This document shows, piece after piece, positions 35,409 through 44,438 of a DNA stretch of 64,000 bases (position 1 is the stretch's first letter; every line of letters begins with the position of its first letter). The position numbers were made by a program, and so were the translations under genes. The DNA comes from Rubripirellula tenax. GTDB lineage: Bacteria; Planctomycetota; Planctomycetia; Pirellulales; Pirellulaceae. Below the pieces are notes generated by a model, which had not been told where the DNA came from, ran no database searches, and saw nothing but the letters and a program-made list of their open reading frames with translations. The stretch spans positions 1 to 64,000 of the forward strand of contig NZ_SJPW01000005.1 in the NCBI RefSeq assembly GCF_007860125.1, read 5' to 3'.

Positions 35409-37244
35409 TTGGAACGTCACCCTGCATTCCCGGAAAATCTCTTGTCGTCTGAGTCCCCTTCACCCGATCACTCGGCCGATCACCAGCAAGCGCCGTCGCC
35501 CCAGGCAAATGGAGCCCGGGCGAATGGTGCCGATCCCGCGGTTGCGCGATCAAGGTTCGCGCGAACAACGCCGTTGGTCACACGGCTTGTGGGGCTGGAA
35601 ACCGAATACGCGACGCTGGTCGCGGACCGGCAAAACATAGACGTCGAAGATCTGCCGCCGTCCCAATTGGTGTACTCGCAAATCTGTGAAGCGATTCGCC
35701 GCGACCAACCCACCGTGACTGGGTTGTTCGATAGCGAACAGATGTTTCTTGCCAGCGGCGGCGCCGTCACGTTCGAGTCGCACCCGTCGATGCACGCGTT
35801 GCCCGGCGGATTGGTCGAGATTGCGACTCCGGAAGTCCAGAGTCCCGCCGACCTATTGGCCTGTCAACGATCGATCGACCAACTGGCAAGCGATGCCACC
35901 GCGGACTCGGAAACAAGCTTCGATCTTCGCATCTTAAAGAACAGCAGCGATGCGCTGGGGCACGTGTACGGTTGCCACGAAAATTATGAGGCACAGGTCG
36001 CGACCGGGCTTGGGCTGTTGGTCTATCGCTTGTTCGTTCTTCTGCTTTGGGTCATGCAAGCGATCAGTTTGGTGGTTGCCATGCCGTTGATGGCGATCAC
36101 GTTGGCGACGGTCAACGTGTCGAGAATCAGAAAACGCCACGAGCTTCCGACGACTGAGATTGAACCGCAAGACATCTTCGAGCTCGTTCCGACTTGGATG
36201 TCGAGCTTGTTGATTGCATCCCTTCGCTTGGTGCACTTGCCGACGGTTTTGATGCTTCGCTTCGTCGCCCGCCATGTCGCGTTTCGGGTCCAGCGACGGT
36301 ACTTAGCGGCTCTGTTGGTTTCGCGAGTTTCACTTTGCGGAACCGGCAACTTGGATCCCGAAAATCGATTTCAATTGAGTGCCAAAGCGATGGCGATCGA
36401 TTCCGTTGCCGACATGGGCGGTTTCCGTGGCGAACGCCCCATTTTTGTCTACGGCCACTGGCTGGGGCAGTTCTGTGCGAAATCGTTTCTGTCGCTGGGT
36501 TCAACACGGCAAATGTTGCGTCAGCGCCAACGGCTGCAGATCGGGCTGTCGGATTCGAATATGTCGGACTTGGCCGAGTACGTCAAAGTCGGATCCGTCT
36601 CGTTGGTTTTGGACATGTTGGAATCGGGTCACACCGAAGGCTTGCCGATTCTTAAGAAGCCGATCGATTCGCTGCACCGGATCGCCAACGATTGGAATCT
36701 GGTTTCACGCGTTCCGACCCATCGCGGCGATATGTCGGCGCTTGAAATTCAAAAAGAGTTTTTGCTGGCGGCAGAGTCTTTCGTCGAATCGACTCCCGCC
36801 AACATGCGCGGCGAGGCACCGTTGGTGGTTTACCGTTGGCGCGAGTTGTTGGATTCGGTGTTGGCCTTTCGTCGCGAGTTTTCGGACGTCGACATGGCGC
36901 TCGGTCGGGTCGATTGGATGACCAAGCGATGGTTGATCGCTCAACTGGGTGATGAAATCGAATGGACGGCACGCAAAAAGATCGACCTCCGCTACCACGA
37001 ACTGTCCGAAGACGGCTACTACATCCAATTCTTGAAGTCACGGCCTGATCTGCGTTTGGTGGACGACGAAAGTATCGCCCGCCGGCGACGATCACCGCCG
37101 GCAAGTTCGCCGGCGGCAAGACGCGGGTGGCTGATCCGCGAATTCGCCAACAGCGACGAACTGCTGCAAAGCGAATGGACCTACGCGATGATCGGCCGAG
37201 GTCGACGACGACGAAGGATCGAGTTCGTCGATACGCCACGGTAA
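35409..37244 (+). CDS. Dop/PafA-like protein (depupylase/Pup-ligase fold) with membrane insertion
   Basis: The 611-residue protein keeps the landmarks of the Pup ligase/deamidase fold. GLETEYATL (62-70) matches the metal-binding GTEVEYG motif. LPGGLVEIATPE (131-142) matches the HPEYSAPE region, LKNSSDALGHVYGCHENY (176-193) matches NNVDGKGASYGSHENY, and SDSNMSDLAEYVKVGS with LVLDMLE (381-405) matches GDANLAETSTYLKLGT. Between the last two lie two hydrophobic segments (about 200-235 and 262-285) absent from actinobacterial Dop, implying membrane association. The N-terminal 50 residues are Pro/Ala-rich. The start is TTG at 35409 (no ATG in frame; TTG 35442 is an alternative). No Pup, UBact or proteasome gene is adjacent. 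Confidence 0.82.
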   Translation: MERHPAFPENLLSSESPSPDHSADHQQAPSPQANGARANGADPAVARSRFARTTPLVTRLVGLETEYATLVADRQNIDVEDLPPSQLVYSQICEAIRRDQPTVTGLFDSEQMFLASGGAVTFESHPSMHALPGGLVEIATPEVQSPADLLACQRSIDQLASDATADSETSFDLRILKNSSDALGHVYGCHENYEAQVATGLGLLVYRLFVLLLWVMQAISLVVAMPLMAITLATVNVSRIRKRHELPTTEIEPQDIFELVPTWMSSLLIASLRLVHLPTVLMLRFVARHVAFRVQRRYLAALLVSRVSLCGTGNLDPENRFQLSAKAMAIDSVADMGGFRGERPIFVYGHWLGQFCAKSFLSLGSTRQMLRQRQRLQIGLSDSNMSDLAEYVKVGSVSLVLDMLESGHTEGLPILKKPIDSLHRIANDWNLVSRVPTHRGDMSALEIQKEFLLAAESFVESTPANMRGEAPLVVYRWRELLDSVLAFRREFSDVDMALGRVDWMTKRWLIAQLGDEIEWTARKKIDLRYHELSEDGYYIQFLKSRPDLRLVDDESIARRRRSPPASSPAARRGWLIREFANSDELLQSEWTYAMIGRGRRRRRIEFVDTPR

Positions 37245-37265
37245 TCGCCATGTCGATCACTTAGC

Positions 37266-37360
37266 AGCCTGTTGAAAAAGGAGTCTGAACCTTTGGAGAC
37301 GTTGCTGAAACATTGTGAATTCGAAACGTCGGAGAGGGTCAGACTCCTTTTTCAACAGGC
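37266..37360. repeat. MITE-like palindromic element, copy 2 (inverted)
   Basis: This is the reverse complement of the element at 20080-20175 with a handful of changes, including terminal AGCCTGTTGAAAAAGG. The two copies face each other across 17 kb. It lies 21 bases after the Dop-like gene. Confidence 0.8.
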
Positions 37361-37367
37361 AGCTAGC

Positions 37368-37394
37368 CCCCGTGAAACCCGGCTGTTTCACGGG
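37368..37394. terminator. Hairpin downstream of the Dop-like gene
   Basis: A 10-bp perfect stem, CCCGTGAAAC (37368-37377) and GTTTCACGGG (37385-37394), has a 7-base loop. No U-tract follows on the plus strand, so termination is uncertain. Confidence 0.35.
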
Positions 37395-37497
37395 CGTTGA
37401 TGGCGAACTGATCTTGCTGGTGGGTGGCGGATCGAACTATCTCCTAGGTTGCTACCAGTTATCAACAGGAAGTTGTCCCACCTAAATCAGTTCCTGG

Positions 37498-38454
37498 ATG
37501 CATCGCCCACCACGTCCTTTCCCACCTGTCGCGATCCAGCTTTGGAAAATCGCCGCGTTTTCGATAGCGTTGGTGGGTCTGGTGCTATGCGCGACCGGGT
37601 GTGGAACGACACGCGAGTACAACGCCACTCAGCAGTTGGTGATGAGCGACGCGGTCGACCGCAGCATCGCGTCGATCGATTTTCGCCCGCTCAGCGGACA
37701 ACGTGTGTATCTGGACACCAGCTATATGCGACAAATCAAAGGTGAGAGTTTCGTAAACGCCGACTACGTCACCAGTTCGCTAAGACAACAGATCGTCGGT
37801 GCAGGTTGTTTTATCCAAGACGCTAGCACCGACGCGGACATTATCATCGAAGCACGAATCGGAACGCTCGGTTCCGACGACCACCGCGTCACCTTCGGAA
37901 TTCCGGAAAACAATGCCTTGGCCACTGCGGCGTCGTTGGTGCCCGGCGCGCCCCAAGTTTCTTCGGTCCCCGAAATTGCATTCGCCCGTCGTGAAGCTCG
38001 CGAGGCTGCTGCGAAAGTTGCCGCGTTCGCGTACGACCGCGAAACACGAGCACCGATATGGCAATCCGGCGTGAAGCCGGCAATGGCAACCGCGCGAGAC
38101 ACGTGGGTCATGGGTGTCGGCCCCTTCCAAGCCGGATCGATTCGCCGGCGAACAAAATTGGCCGGCAGCGGGCTGAAGTTCGGTGCCACACCGACCACCG
38201 GATCCCCTGCCCGCTTCTTTGATCGGCCGCCTGTCGACTACACTGCCGTGACGCGATTCCAAGAAGGTTGGCCGGTGCTAGACCAAGGCGGACCCGGCGC
38301 CGACTTGATGGGCCATGGTGAATGGATCGATGTCGCGCTCGAAGAACCGGTGCAAATTGCCGATCGAGCACCCGACGTCGCACCGTCGCCGTCAGAAGCG
38401 CCTCCGGATGGTCAATCCTATTCAGCGTCGGCTGACGGTTCGACCATTCGATAG
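37498..38454 (+). CDS. DUF6655 family lipoprotein
   Basis: The 318-residue protein has a lipoprotein signal with lipobox LCATGC, followed by GTTREYNATQQLVMSDAVDRS, the opening I associate with the DUF6655 family. A following domain (DIIIEARIGTLGSDDHRVTFGIPEN) and a proline/serine-rich C-terminus complete it. A conserved alanine-rich helix (FARREAREAAAKVAAFAYD) is in the middle. No enzymatic motif is seen; it is probably an outer-membrane or periplasmic lipoprotein of unknown role. It starts a run of same-strand genes to 44330. Confidence 0.75.
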   Translation: MHRPPRPFPPVAIQLWKIAAFSIALVGLVLCATGCGTTREYNATQQLVMSDAVDRSIASIDFRPLSGQRVYLDTSYMRQIKGESFVNADYVTSSLRQQIVGAGCFIQDASTDADIIIEARIGTLGSDDHRVTFGIPENNALATAASLVPGAPQVSSVPEIAFARREAREAAAKVAAFAYDRETRAPIWQSGVKPAMATARDTWVMGVGPFQAGSIRRRTKLAGSGLKFGATPTTGSPARFFDRPPVDYTAVTRFQEGWPVLDQGGPGADLMGHGEWIDVALEEPVQIADRAPDVAPSPSEAPPDGQSYSASADGSTIR

Positions 38455-38568
38455 CGGCTGGTCGATAGCCGCTGGTCGATGGCGCCAGGTCCATGTCGAC
38501 TGGCACGGATCGGTTGGAATCGCGATCCCGAGTTTCGTCCGTGATTTCGTTGAGCTTGTATTTTTGTG

Positions 38569-39432
38569 ATGGACGACCAGTATCGATTGTTGGACTTTGG
38601 CGACGGTCGAAAGCTGGAATCGGTTGGCGGCTATCTGATCGATCGCCCCTGTCCCGCCGCCGCCTGGTCAAAGCCCGCCGACAAGTCGAAGTGGCAAAAC
38701 GTGGACGCGAGATACGACGCAGACACGAAACGCTGGACCTATCACTCGCCGTGGCCCAAAGATCATTCGATTCAGTGCGAGGGATTCAAAATGCCATCCG
38801 GGGCGACGCCTTTCGGACACATCGGATTTTTCCCCGAGCAGGCCGATAACTGGCGTTGGCTCGCGGAATCGGAATTCACCGATTCGGTACCGACGGCGAC
38901 TCCCAACACGGACCGCCCGAAAGGATTGAACTTGTTCGGTTACACCGGCGCCAGCACACTGGCCATGATTCGAGGTGGGTTTCAAGTCGCCCACGTTGAC
39001 GCCGCCAAGCCGAACGTCCATGCGGTTCGCATCGCGGCAAAGGCGAACGGTTGGGACGATCCACCCATTCGATACTTGGTCGATGACGCTGCGAAATTTG
39101 CCGCGCGTGAAGTCCGCCGTGACAAGCGTTATCATACGATCGTGTTGGATCCACCCGCCTACGGGCATGGACCCAGCGGCCGCTCGTGGCGTTTGGAACG
39201 CGATCTTTGGCCGTTGCTCGAAGACTGTTTGAGACTGATCGATGCCAACCGGTTTCGGTTGCTGATCAGCGGTCACTCACCAGAAGTCGACCAGGGCGAC
39301 GTCACAGACTTTTTAAGCCAATCAAAACATCTCGATCCGTCCAGTTTGCGAATCACGTCAGGTCGATCACAATTAACCGATCAAGCCGGTCGAGCCCTCG
39401 ACACGGGGTTCTTCGTGAGAGTCGAACGGTAA
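38569..39432 (+). CDS. Class I SAM-dependent methyltransferase (RlmI/RlmK-like)
   Basis: The 287-residue enzyme has a SAM-binding fold: LNLFGYTGASTLAMIRGGFQ (motif I), VAHVDAAKPNV (acidic residue binding the ribose), and VLDPPAYGHGPSGRSW, a [DN]PP-type catalytic motif of nucleic-acid methyltransferases. It resembles the catalytic half of RlmI-type 23S rRNA cytosine methyltransferases, without their PUA domain. ATG 38569 was chosen; the preceding GTG is also in frame. It is 114 bases after the DUF6655 gene and 56 bases before larE. Confidence 0.82.
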   Translation: MDDQYRLLDFGDGRKLESVGGYLIDRPCPAAAWSKPADKSKWQNVDARYDADTKRWTYHSPWPKDHSIQCEGFKMPSGATPFGHIGFFPEQADNWRWLAESEFTDSVPTATPNTDRPKGLNLFGYTGASTLAMIRGGFQVAHVDAAKPNVHAVRIAAKANGWDDPPIRYLVDDAAKFAAREVRRDKRYHTIVLDPPAYGHGPSGRSWRLERDLWPLLEDCLRLIDANRFRLLISGHSPEVDQGDVTDFLSQSKHLDPSSLRITSGRSQLTDQAGRALDTGFFVRVER

Positions 39433-39488
39433 TTCGACAAATTTGATGACGTTTCGATTTGTCGAAGTACAGGGAAACCATTGCACCG

Positions 39489-40361
39489 ATGCCTAGTGAA
39501 CCGAAAGACGCAGCGGTAGCCGACAAAGCGACGCGATTGATCGATCGGCTGTCACAGTTTGCGCACGTCGCGGTTGCGTTTTCCGGCGGTGTCGATAGCA
39601 GTGTTGTCGCGGCCGCTGCACTTCGGGCACGCGCGAACGCTGCCATTGCGGTGACGGCGCGCTCACCGAGTCTTGCCAAGTCGCAAGCCGAGATTGCCGT
39701 CCGCGTCGCCGGCGAGATGGGTATCGCACATCGATTCGTCGAAACGGACGAGATCAACAACGGCGACTACCGACGTAACGATGGGCGGCGTTGTTTCTTT
39801 TGCAAACAAACGCTGTACCGAACGATGGCTGCGATCGCGGCACACCACCCGTCGTCAGTCATCGTATCGGGAACGAATGCCGACGATTTGGACGACTATC
39901 GTCCGGGCTTGAAGGCTGCGGAGGAAGCATCCGTCGTAGCGCCGCTTGCCGAACTGGGACTGAACAAACGAGACGTCCGACAACTGGCGGTTTACTTTGG
40001 GTTGTCGAATCACGATCTTGCCGCCGCGCCGTGTTTGGCCAGCCGAGTTGCCTACGGTGTCGAAGTCACTACCGAGCGGCTATCGCGAATCGAAAGGGCC
40101 GAGGCTTGGCTGGCCGACCGAAAGTTTGTCCATTTTCGCGTACGTTTGCACGAAGGCGAATTGGCGCGGATCGAAGTCACCAAAGATCGGATCGCCGATT
40201 TGGTGGCACTCGACATGGACGGAGCACTGACGGACGCTTTTGTATCTTTCGGTTTCAAGTACGTGACGATCGACACTCGCGGATTTCGATCGGGTAGCCT
40301 CAACGAGGTTTTGACGCCGCAATCGATCTCTCTTTATTCCATCGGTGAGACAGCTTCGTGA
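39489..40361 (+). CDS. larE: ATP-dependent sacrificial sulfur transferase LarE-like
   Basis: The 290-residue protein has a PP-loop ATP pyrophosphatase site AFSGGVDSSVVAAAAL (about 30-45). The LarE markers follow: GRRCFFCKQTLYR, SGTNADDLDDYRPGLKAAEE and AAPCLASRVAYGVEVT with the cysteine that in LarE gives up sulfur. LarE makes the dithiolated pyridinium cofactor of lactate racemase. LarA, LarB and LarC are not in the window, so it could serve another sulfur transfer. ATG 39489 was chosen over an upstream TTG at 39459. Its stop overlaps the next gene's GTG (GTGA), which implies translational coupling. Confidence 0.88.
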   Translation: MPSEPKDAAVADKATRLIDRLSQFAHVAVAFSGGVDSSVVAAAALRARANAAIAVTARSPSLAKSQAEIAVRVAGEMGIAHRFVETDEINNGDYRRNDGRRCFFCKQTLYRTMAAIAAHHPSSVIVSGTNADDLDDYRPGLKAAEEASVVAPLAELGLNKRDVRQLAVYFGLSNHDLAAAPCLASRVAYGVEVTTERLSRIERAEAWLADRKFVHFRVRLHEGELARIEVTKDRIADLVALDMDGALTDAFVSFGFKYVTIDTRGFRSGSLNEVLTPQSISLYSIGETAS

Positions 40362-41920
40362 ACGACGATACGATTTCGAGCGAAAATTCCAACGGCGCAG
40401 GTGCGTCCAACTCGGCGGTCAGCCTGGTCGGTACCCGCATCGGTGACTACCAAGTGCTGCGAAAACTCGGTCGCGGCGGGATGGCGGATGTCTACGCGGC
40501 GCGGCATCTTTCACTCGGCCGCGATGTGGCACTGAAGGTCCTACGCAGCGAATTCGCGCGAGATAAAGAGTACGTCGAACGTTTCCGACGCGAAGCACGG
40601 GCGGCCGCGAAGCTGAACCATCCCAACATTGTTCAAGTGTTTGATGTCGGCAGTGCCAACAATGCCCAATTCATCGCACAAGAGCTCATCGATGGCGAAA
40701 ACCTGCGCGAAGGTCTCGACCGGCGAGGCGTCTTGTCACCTGAAGAAGCAGTTCGCGTCTTGATAGACGTCGCGTCCGCGTTGGAGGTTGCTTCGGAAGC
40801 CGGCATCACCCACCGCGACATCAAGCCCGAAAACATCATGCGTTCGTCACGCGGTTCGATCAAAGTCGCTGACTTTGGACTGGCGCGCGTGGGCGGCGGG
40901 AATGCAGACGTTAGCGGCGCGAACTTGACGCGGGCCGGCTTGACGATGGGAACGCCTCGCTACATGAGCCCTGAACAGGTCCAAGGTGTGACGGCCGATG
41001 CACGCAGCGATCTCTATTCGCTGGGTGTATCGATGTACCACTTGCTAGCCGGGCGACCGCCGTTCGAAGCCGATGATCCGTTGGCGCTAGCGGTGATGCA
41101 CTTGCACGAAACGCCCATGCCGCTTGATCGCGCTCGGAACCGTCGCGACGCCGATGGTGACCCGGACCTTCCCGAATGGTTGATCGCCGTCATTGCCCGC
41201 ATGATGAACAAGGCGCCTCAGGATCGTTTCCAATCGCCGGGCGAATTGCTCGACGCGGTGCGCAACGAAGCGTCGACTTCAACGCTTGACGGTTTTGGGA
41301 TCGGCACCGCCGCCGCGACGACCCGCTTGCAACGCGCCGCCGATGACGCGCGGCGGCAACGACGTCGAAAAGGAACTCGTATTTTGGTCGCGACAATGTT
41401 GCCATTGGCTTGTGGTGCCGCCGCAGTGTTGTTCGCCTATCAGCAAACCGAAAAAGATTTGTCCGAACTGCTTCGTCCAGGGCAAGTCAGCAAGGCAGAC
41501 TCGATCCAAGAACAATATTTCGTCGCCGTCAATCGCAACGACGAAGCGGGCTGGCGCGCGGTCAGCCAACACTATCTGCCGAGTGAAAATTCGACGAACG
41601 CCCACTTTCACGCCAAGGCGATGCTGCAGCTCTCGCGATTTTTCGTCGACCAAAATCAATTCAAAAAGGCGGATGTGGTGTTGAAGTCTGTCCTCAGCGA
41701 TCCGGCCGTCGACCGCGTCGTCCAGGTGGTGGCGTTGGTCGAACGATGCAAATTGCTACGAGCCAGCAACGAGACGGCCGAACTGCAAGTCGCGAAAGAT
41801 CAACTTCAAGGCTTGTACGCGGAAATAAAGAACAGCAACCCGGCGTCGCTACGGACGCTGCAACGCGTGGTCCCCGAATCGGATCGGTCACAGTGGGACA
41901 TCGGCGTCTCGGGGGGGTAA
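40358..41920 (+). CDS. Membrane Ser/Thr protein kinase
   Basis: The 520-residue protein starts with GTG overlapping the larE stop. The Hanks-type kinase domain (about 31-300) has GRGGMADVYAARH, VALKVLR (K60), HRDIKPENIM (D154), DFG (172-174) and GTPRYMSPEQ. A basic segment (about 325-345) precedes one membrane helix (ILVATMLPLACGAAAVLFAY, about 346-366). The external C-terminus (about 367-520) is helical and TPR-like, with QLSRFFVDQNQFKKADVVLK. All catalytic residues are present. The start-stop overlap with larE is conspicuous and suggests coupled expression. Confidence 0.9.
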   Translation: MNDDTISSENSNGAGASNSAVSLVGTRIGDYQVLRKLGRGGMADVYAARHLSLGRDVALKVLRSEFARDKEYVERFRREARAAAKLNHPNIVQVFDVGSANNAQFIAQELIDGENLREGLDRRGVLSPEEAVRVLIDVASALEVASEAGITHRDIKPENIMRSSRGSIKVADFGLARVGGGNADVSGANLTRAGLTMGTPRYMSPEQVQGVTADARSDLYSLGVSMYHLLAGRPPFEADDPLALAVMHLHETPMPLDRARNRRDADGDPDLPEWLIAVIARMMNKAPQDRFQSPGELLDAVRNEASTSTLDGFGIGTAAATTRLQRAADDARRQRRRKGTRILVATMLPLACGAAAVLFAYQQTEKDLSELLRPGQVSKADSIQEQYFVAVNRNDEAGWRAVSQHYLPSENSTNAHFHAKAMLQLSRFFVDQNQFKKADVVLKSVLSDPAVDRVVQVVALVERCKLLRASNETAELQVAKDQLQGLYAEIKNSNPASLRTLQRVVPESDRSQWDIGVSGG

Positions 41921-42010
41921 GATAAAGACGATATCTTTGCGTTTTGCGTTGCCGCGAACTATGGTTTGATCGGATCCAGCGTTCAAATTTCCCGCGAGAA
42001 ACCGTTTCAG

Positions 42011-42271
42011 ATGTTGTACTTCATCCCTTGGGTCATGCTACTGTTGGCCGTCATTTTGGCCGTTCCGGTTACGTCTTTTCTCGAAAAACGCAAGTATGCG
42101 CCGGCGAAACCGCGACCGGACGAGATCACGGATGAATCGGGATACGAAGACGAACACGAGGTCGCCGAGGCTTCGGATGAGGTCGTGATGGATGAAGAAC
42201 AAGTCGAAGAAGTCGCGTTTGAAACGCCCGGTGGTGATGATTTTTCGGCTTTTGACGAAGACTTCAAATAG
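42011..42271 (+). CDS. Small single-pass membrane protein with acidic tail
   Basis: The 86-residue protein has one membrane helix at its start (MLYFIPWVMLLLAVILAVPV), a short basic turn (EKRKYAPAKPRP) and a strongly acidic tail with many Asp/Glu residues. The family is unknown to me. It is 22 bases before the TIGR03790 gene and 90 bases after the kinase, so it probably belongs to the same transcript. An in-frame start at 41966 is possible. Confidence 0.6.
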   Translation: MLYFIPWVMLLLAVILAVPVTSFLEKRKYAPAKPRPDEITDESGYEDEHEVAEASDEVVMDEEQVEEVAFETPGGDDFSAFDEDFK

Positions 42272-42293
42272 TTTCTTTTGAATCGGTGGACGA

Positions 42294-44330
42294 ATGGATG
42301 TCGTGACTGTGAAGCGTTTGGCCACCCTTTTCCTCTCGTTCGGTTTGGCGATTGCTCTCGCCGGCCAGACACTTGCCGGCATCGGCCCCGAAAACGTTGT
42401 CGTCGTTGTCAACGCGAAATCGTTGATCTCGCGGACGGTTGCCAACCACTATGTGCATCTTCGCGATATTCCGATCGCGAATGTCATTTTGTTGGACGAC
42501 GTACCGACGGGTTTGGCGATGACCCTGGAGGACTTCAAGGCAAAAATTTTGAAGCCCGTGTTAGCCGAAGTCGACGCCCGAAAGATCGCCAACCATGTTC
42601 GTGTGATCGCCTACTCGGCGGACTTCCCCACGGCTGTCGACGTGCGATCCGACATCGACAAGTTGCCCGCCGATGGGTTGAAGAAAATTCAGTTGCCGAC
42701 GGCGTCAATTACGGGAGTCACGTCGCTTTATCAATTCGTTTTGAGCGACAACCCGAGCTACATCGACCTGGGCAGCAATCTGTACGCGCGCGGGAATATG
42801 GATCGGCACTTCCTGAATCCGTTCATGGACACCGAGCGGCGTGACAAGTTCAATCAAGCGAAGCAAGACTTGGTGGATGAGAAATTCGCCGAGGCGGGGA
42901 AGCAGTTTTCCGAAATCTTTGAACAGTCTCCGACGCAGGCGCCGATTGCGATCATGGCGGCTGAGGCTTACGCATCGGCCGAAGACAGTGAAAACGCGGA
43001 AGCGATGTTGGTCAAAGCCTTAAAAGCAGGCTGGCAATCAGCGACTTACCTGACGCGGAGCGAAACTCTTGGCCCGATCATCGCGGACGAGAAATACAAA
43101 GCTGTTCTCGCCCAACTCTCGGATCACCCCTTGGTCGCACAGGGACCCGTTGGCTTTTCGGGCGATGTCGCGTGGATGGGAAACGGGACAGCGTCTCGCG
43201 AGTCGTCCGATGGCGTTCGGTACCTGCTGTCGTGCATGCTGGGTGTCGTCCACGCTCGCGGCAATACGTTGGAAGAGGCCGTCGAGGTACTCCAGCGTGC
43301 CTCAACTGCTGACCGAACTTATCCCGATGCAAACTTTTGGTTCTCGTTGACGGCTGACGTTCGGACAACGACGCGGAAACCGGGGATGACGGATGCGTTA
43401 CTTTGGCTGGGTCATGGTAAGCACAAGGCATCGATCTTTCGCAAAACGATGCCGTCTGAAACGGATGACTGTGTCGGATTGATGCTCGGCACACCGACAA
43501 TGGTATTGCTGGGAAAACCGTTTACTTTTGTGCCTGGTGCGATCTCAGAGAACTTAACCAGTTACAGTGCTGCGTTTGGTACCAGTTCACAGACAAAAAT
43601 GACCGAGCTGCTGCAAGCCGGCGCGGCGATGACCAGCGGTCCGGTCGCGGAACCGTTTGCGCTCCAAGCAAAGTTTCCGGTGCCGATGATGTACGGCTAC
43701 TACGCATCGGGCGTTTCTGCGATCGAAGCGTTCTATTTGTCGATTCAGTCGCCGTACCAATCGCTGATTGTTGGGGATCCCATCACGCAACCGTTTGCTC
43801 GACCACCACGTGGACGATTTAACTTTGCGGTGGTTGATAAATTGACGGGCGAAAAACTTCTGCGTTTGTCGTATGCCCCGGACAACGTTGTCGAATCGGA
43901 TCGACGGACGACGCTCGGATTGGTCGAACTGTACATCGATGGCAAACTTGTTCGTGTTTTGCCGCCGATGAAGTCGATCGAAATGGGAGTCGCCGGTGCG
44001 CCGCCTGGATTCATGGAACTGCGCACGGCAGTCGTTGGTAATGACGCAACCCAGCCGCGGTTAAGCCAGTCGCATTGGATGAAACTGGTGTCGTCAGAAC
44101 TGGTGCCGGTCGGATCCGTTTCATCGGACGGAAACTCGGTCACTTGCAAGGCGATTGGCGCCGAGCGTATTGAGTGGCGGTTGTTTGGTCGCGAGTTGGA
44201 ATCGACGGACGGTGAAACGAGTGCGTACACACCCGACAGATCGGTTTTGGGTTCTGGTCCGCTGCTTCTGCAACCTTGGGCGATCAAGGGTGAACAGCGA
44301 ATTCCGGGTCAACCGGTCGTGCTTCCGTAG
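42294..44330 (+). CDS. TIGR03790 family protein, exported
   Basis: The 678-residue protein has a signal peptide (about 1-29) and the TIGR03790 opening GPENVVVVVNAKSLISRTVANHYVHLRDIP with IANVILLDDVPTGLAM. The C-terminal half keeps the family layout, ending with an Ig-like domain. Residues about 183-250 form a TPR-like insert (AKQDLVDEKFAEAGKQFSEI). The family is common in planctomycetes and related phyla, and its function is not established. It closes the same-strand gene run and is followed by the terminator of the opposite-strand RRM gene. Confidence 0.85.
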   Translation: MDVVTVKRLATLFLSFGLAIALAGQTLAGIGPENVVVVVNAKSLISRTVANHYVHLRDIPIANVILLDDVPTGLAMTLEDFKAKILKPVLAEVDARKIANHVRVIAYSADFPTAVDVRSDIDKLPADGLKKIQLPTASITGVTSLYQFVLSDNPSYIDLGSNLYARGNMDRHFLNPFMDTERRDKFNQAKQDLVDEKFAEAGKQFSEIFEQSPTQAPIAIMAAEAYASAEDSENAEAMLVKALKAGWQSATYLTRSETLGPIIADEKYKAVLAQLSDHPLVAQGPVGFSGDVAWMGNGTASRESSDGVRYLLSCMLGVVHARGNTLEEAVEVLQRASTADRTYPDANFWFSLTADVRTTTRKPGMTDALLWLGHGKHKASIFRKTMPSETDDCVGLMLGTPTMVLLGKPFTFVPGAISENLTSYSAAFGTSSQTKMTELLQAGAAMTSGPVAEPFALQAKFPVPMMYGYYASGVSAIEAFYLSIQSPYQSLIVGDPITQPFARPPRGRFNFAVVDKLTGEKLLRLSYAPDNVVESDRRTTLGLVELYIDGKLVRVLPPMKSIEMGVAGAPPGFMELRTAVVGNDATQPRLSQSHWMKLVSSELVPVGSVSSDGNSVTCKAIGAERIEWRLFGRELESTDGETSAYTPDRSVLGSGPLLLQPWAIKGEQRIPGQPVVLP

Positions 44331-44363
44331 CAGTTCGCGAACGCGCGAGATCCGATCGTCCCA

Positions 44364-44400
44364 CGAAAAAAGGGTGCTCGACGTTACATCGAGCACCCTT
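44364..44400 (-). terminator. Rho-independent terminator of the RRM gene
   Basis: On the minus strand an 11-bp perfect stem, AGGGTGCTCGA/TCGAGCACCCT, with a 7-base loop is followed by a run of six T. It lies about 40 bases after the RRM gene's stop. The stem may also stop plus-strand transcripts from the TIGR03790 gene. Confidence 0.85.
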
Positions 44401-44438
44401 CGTTCATTTAGCATTCAGTGTTAACTGATTTGTGTGGA

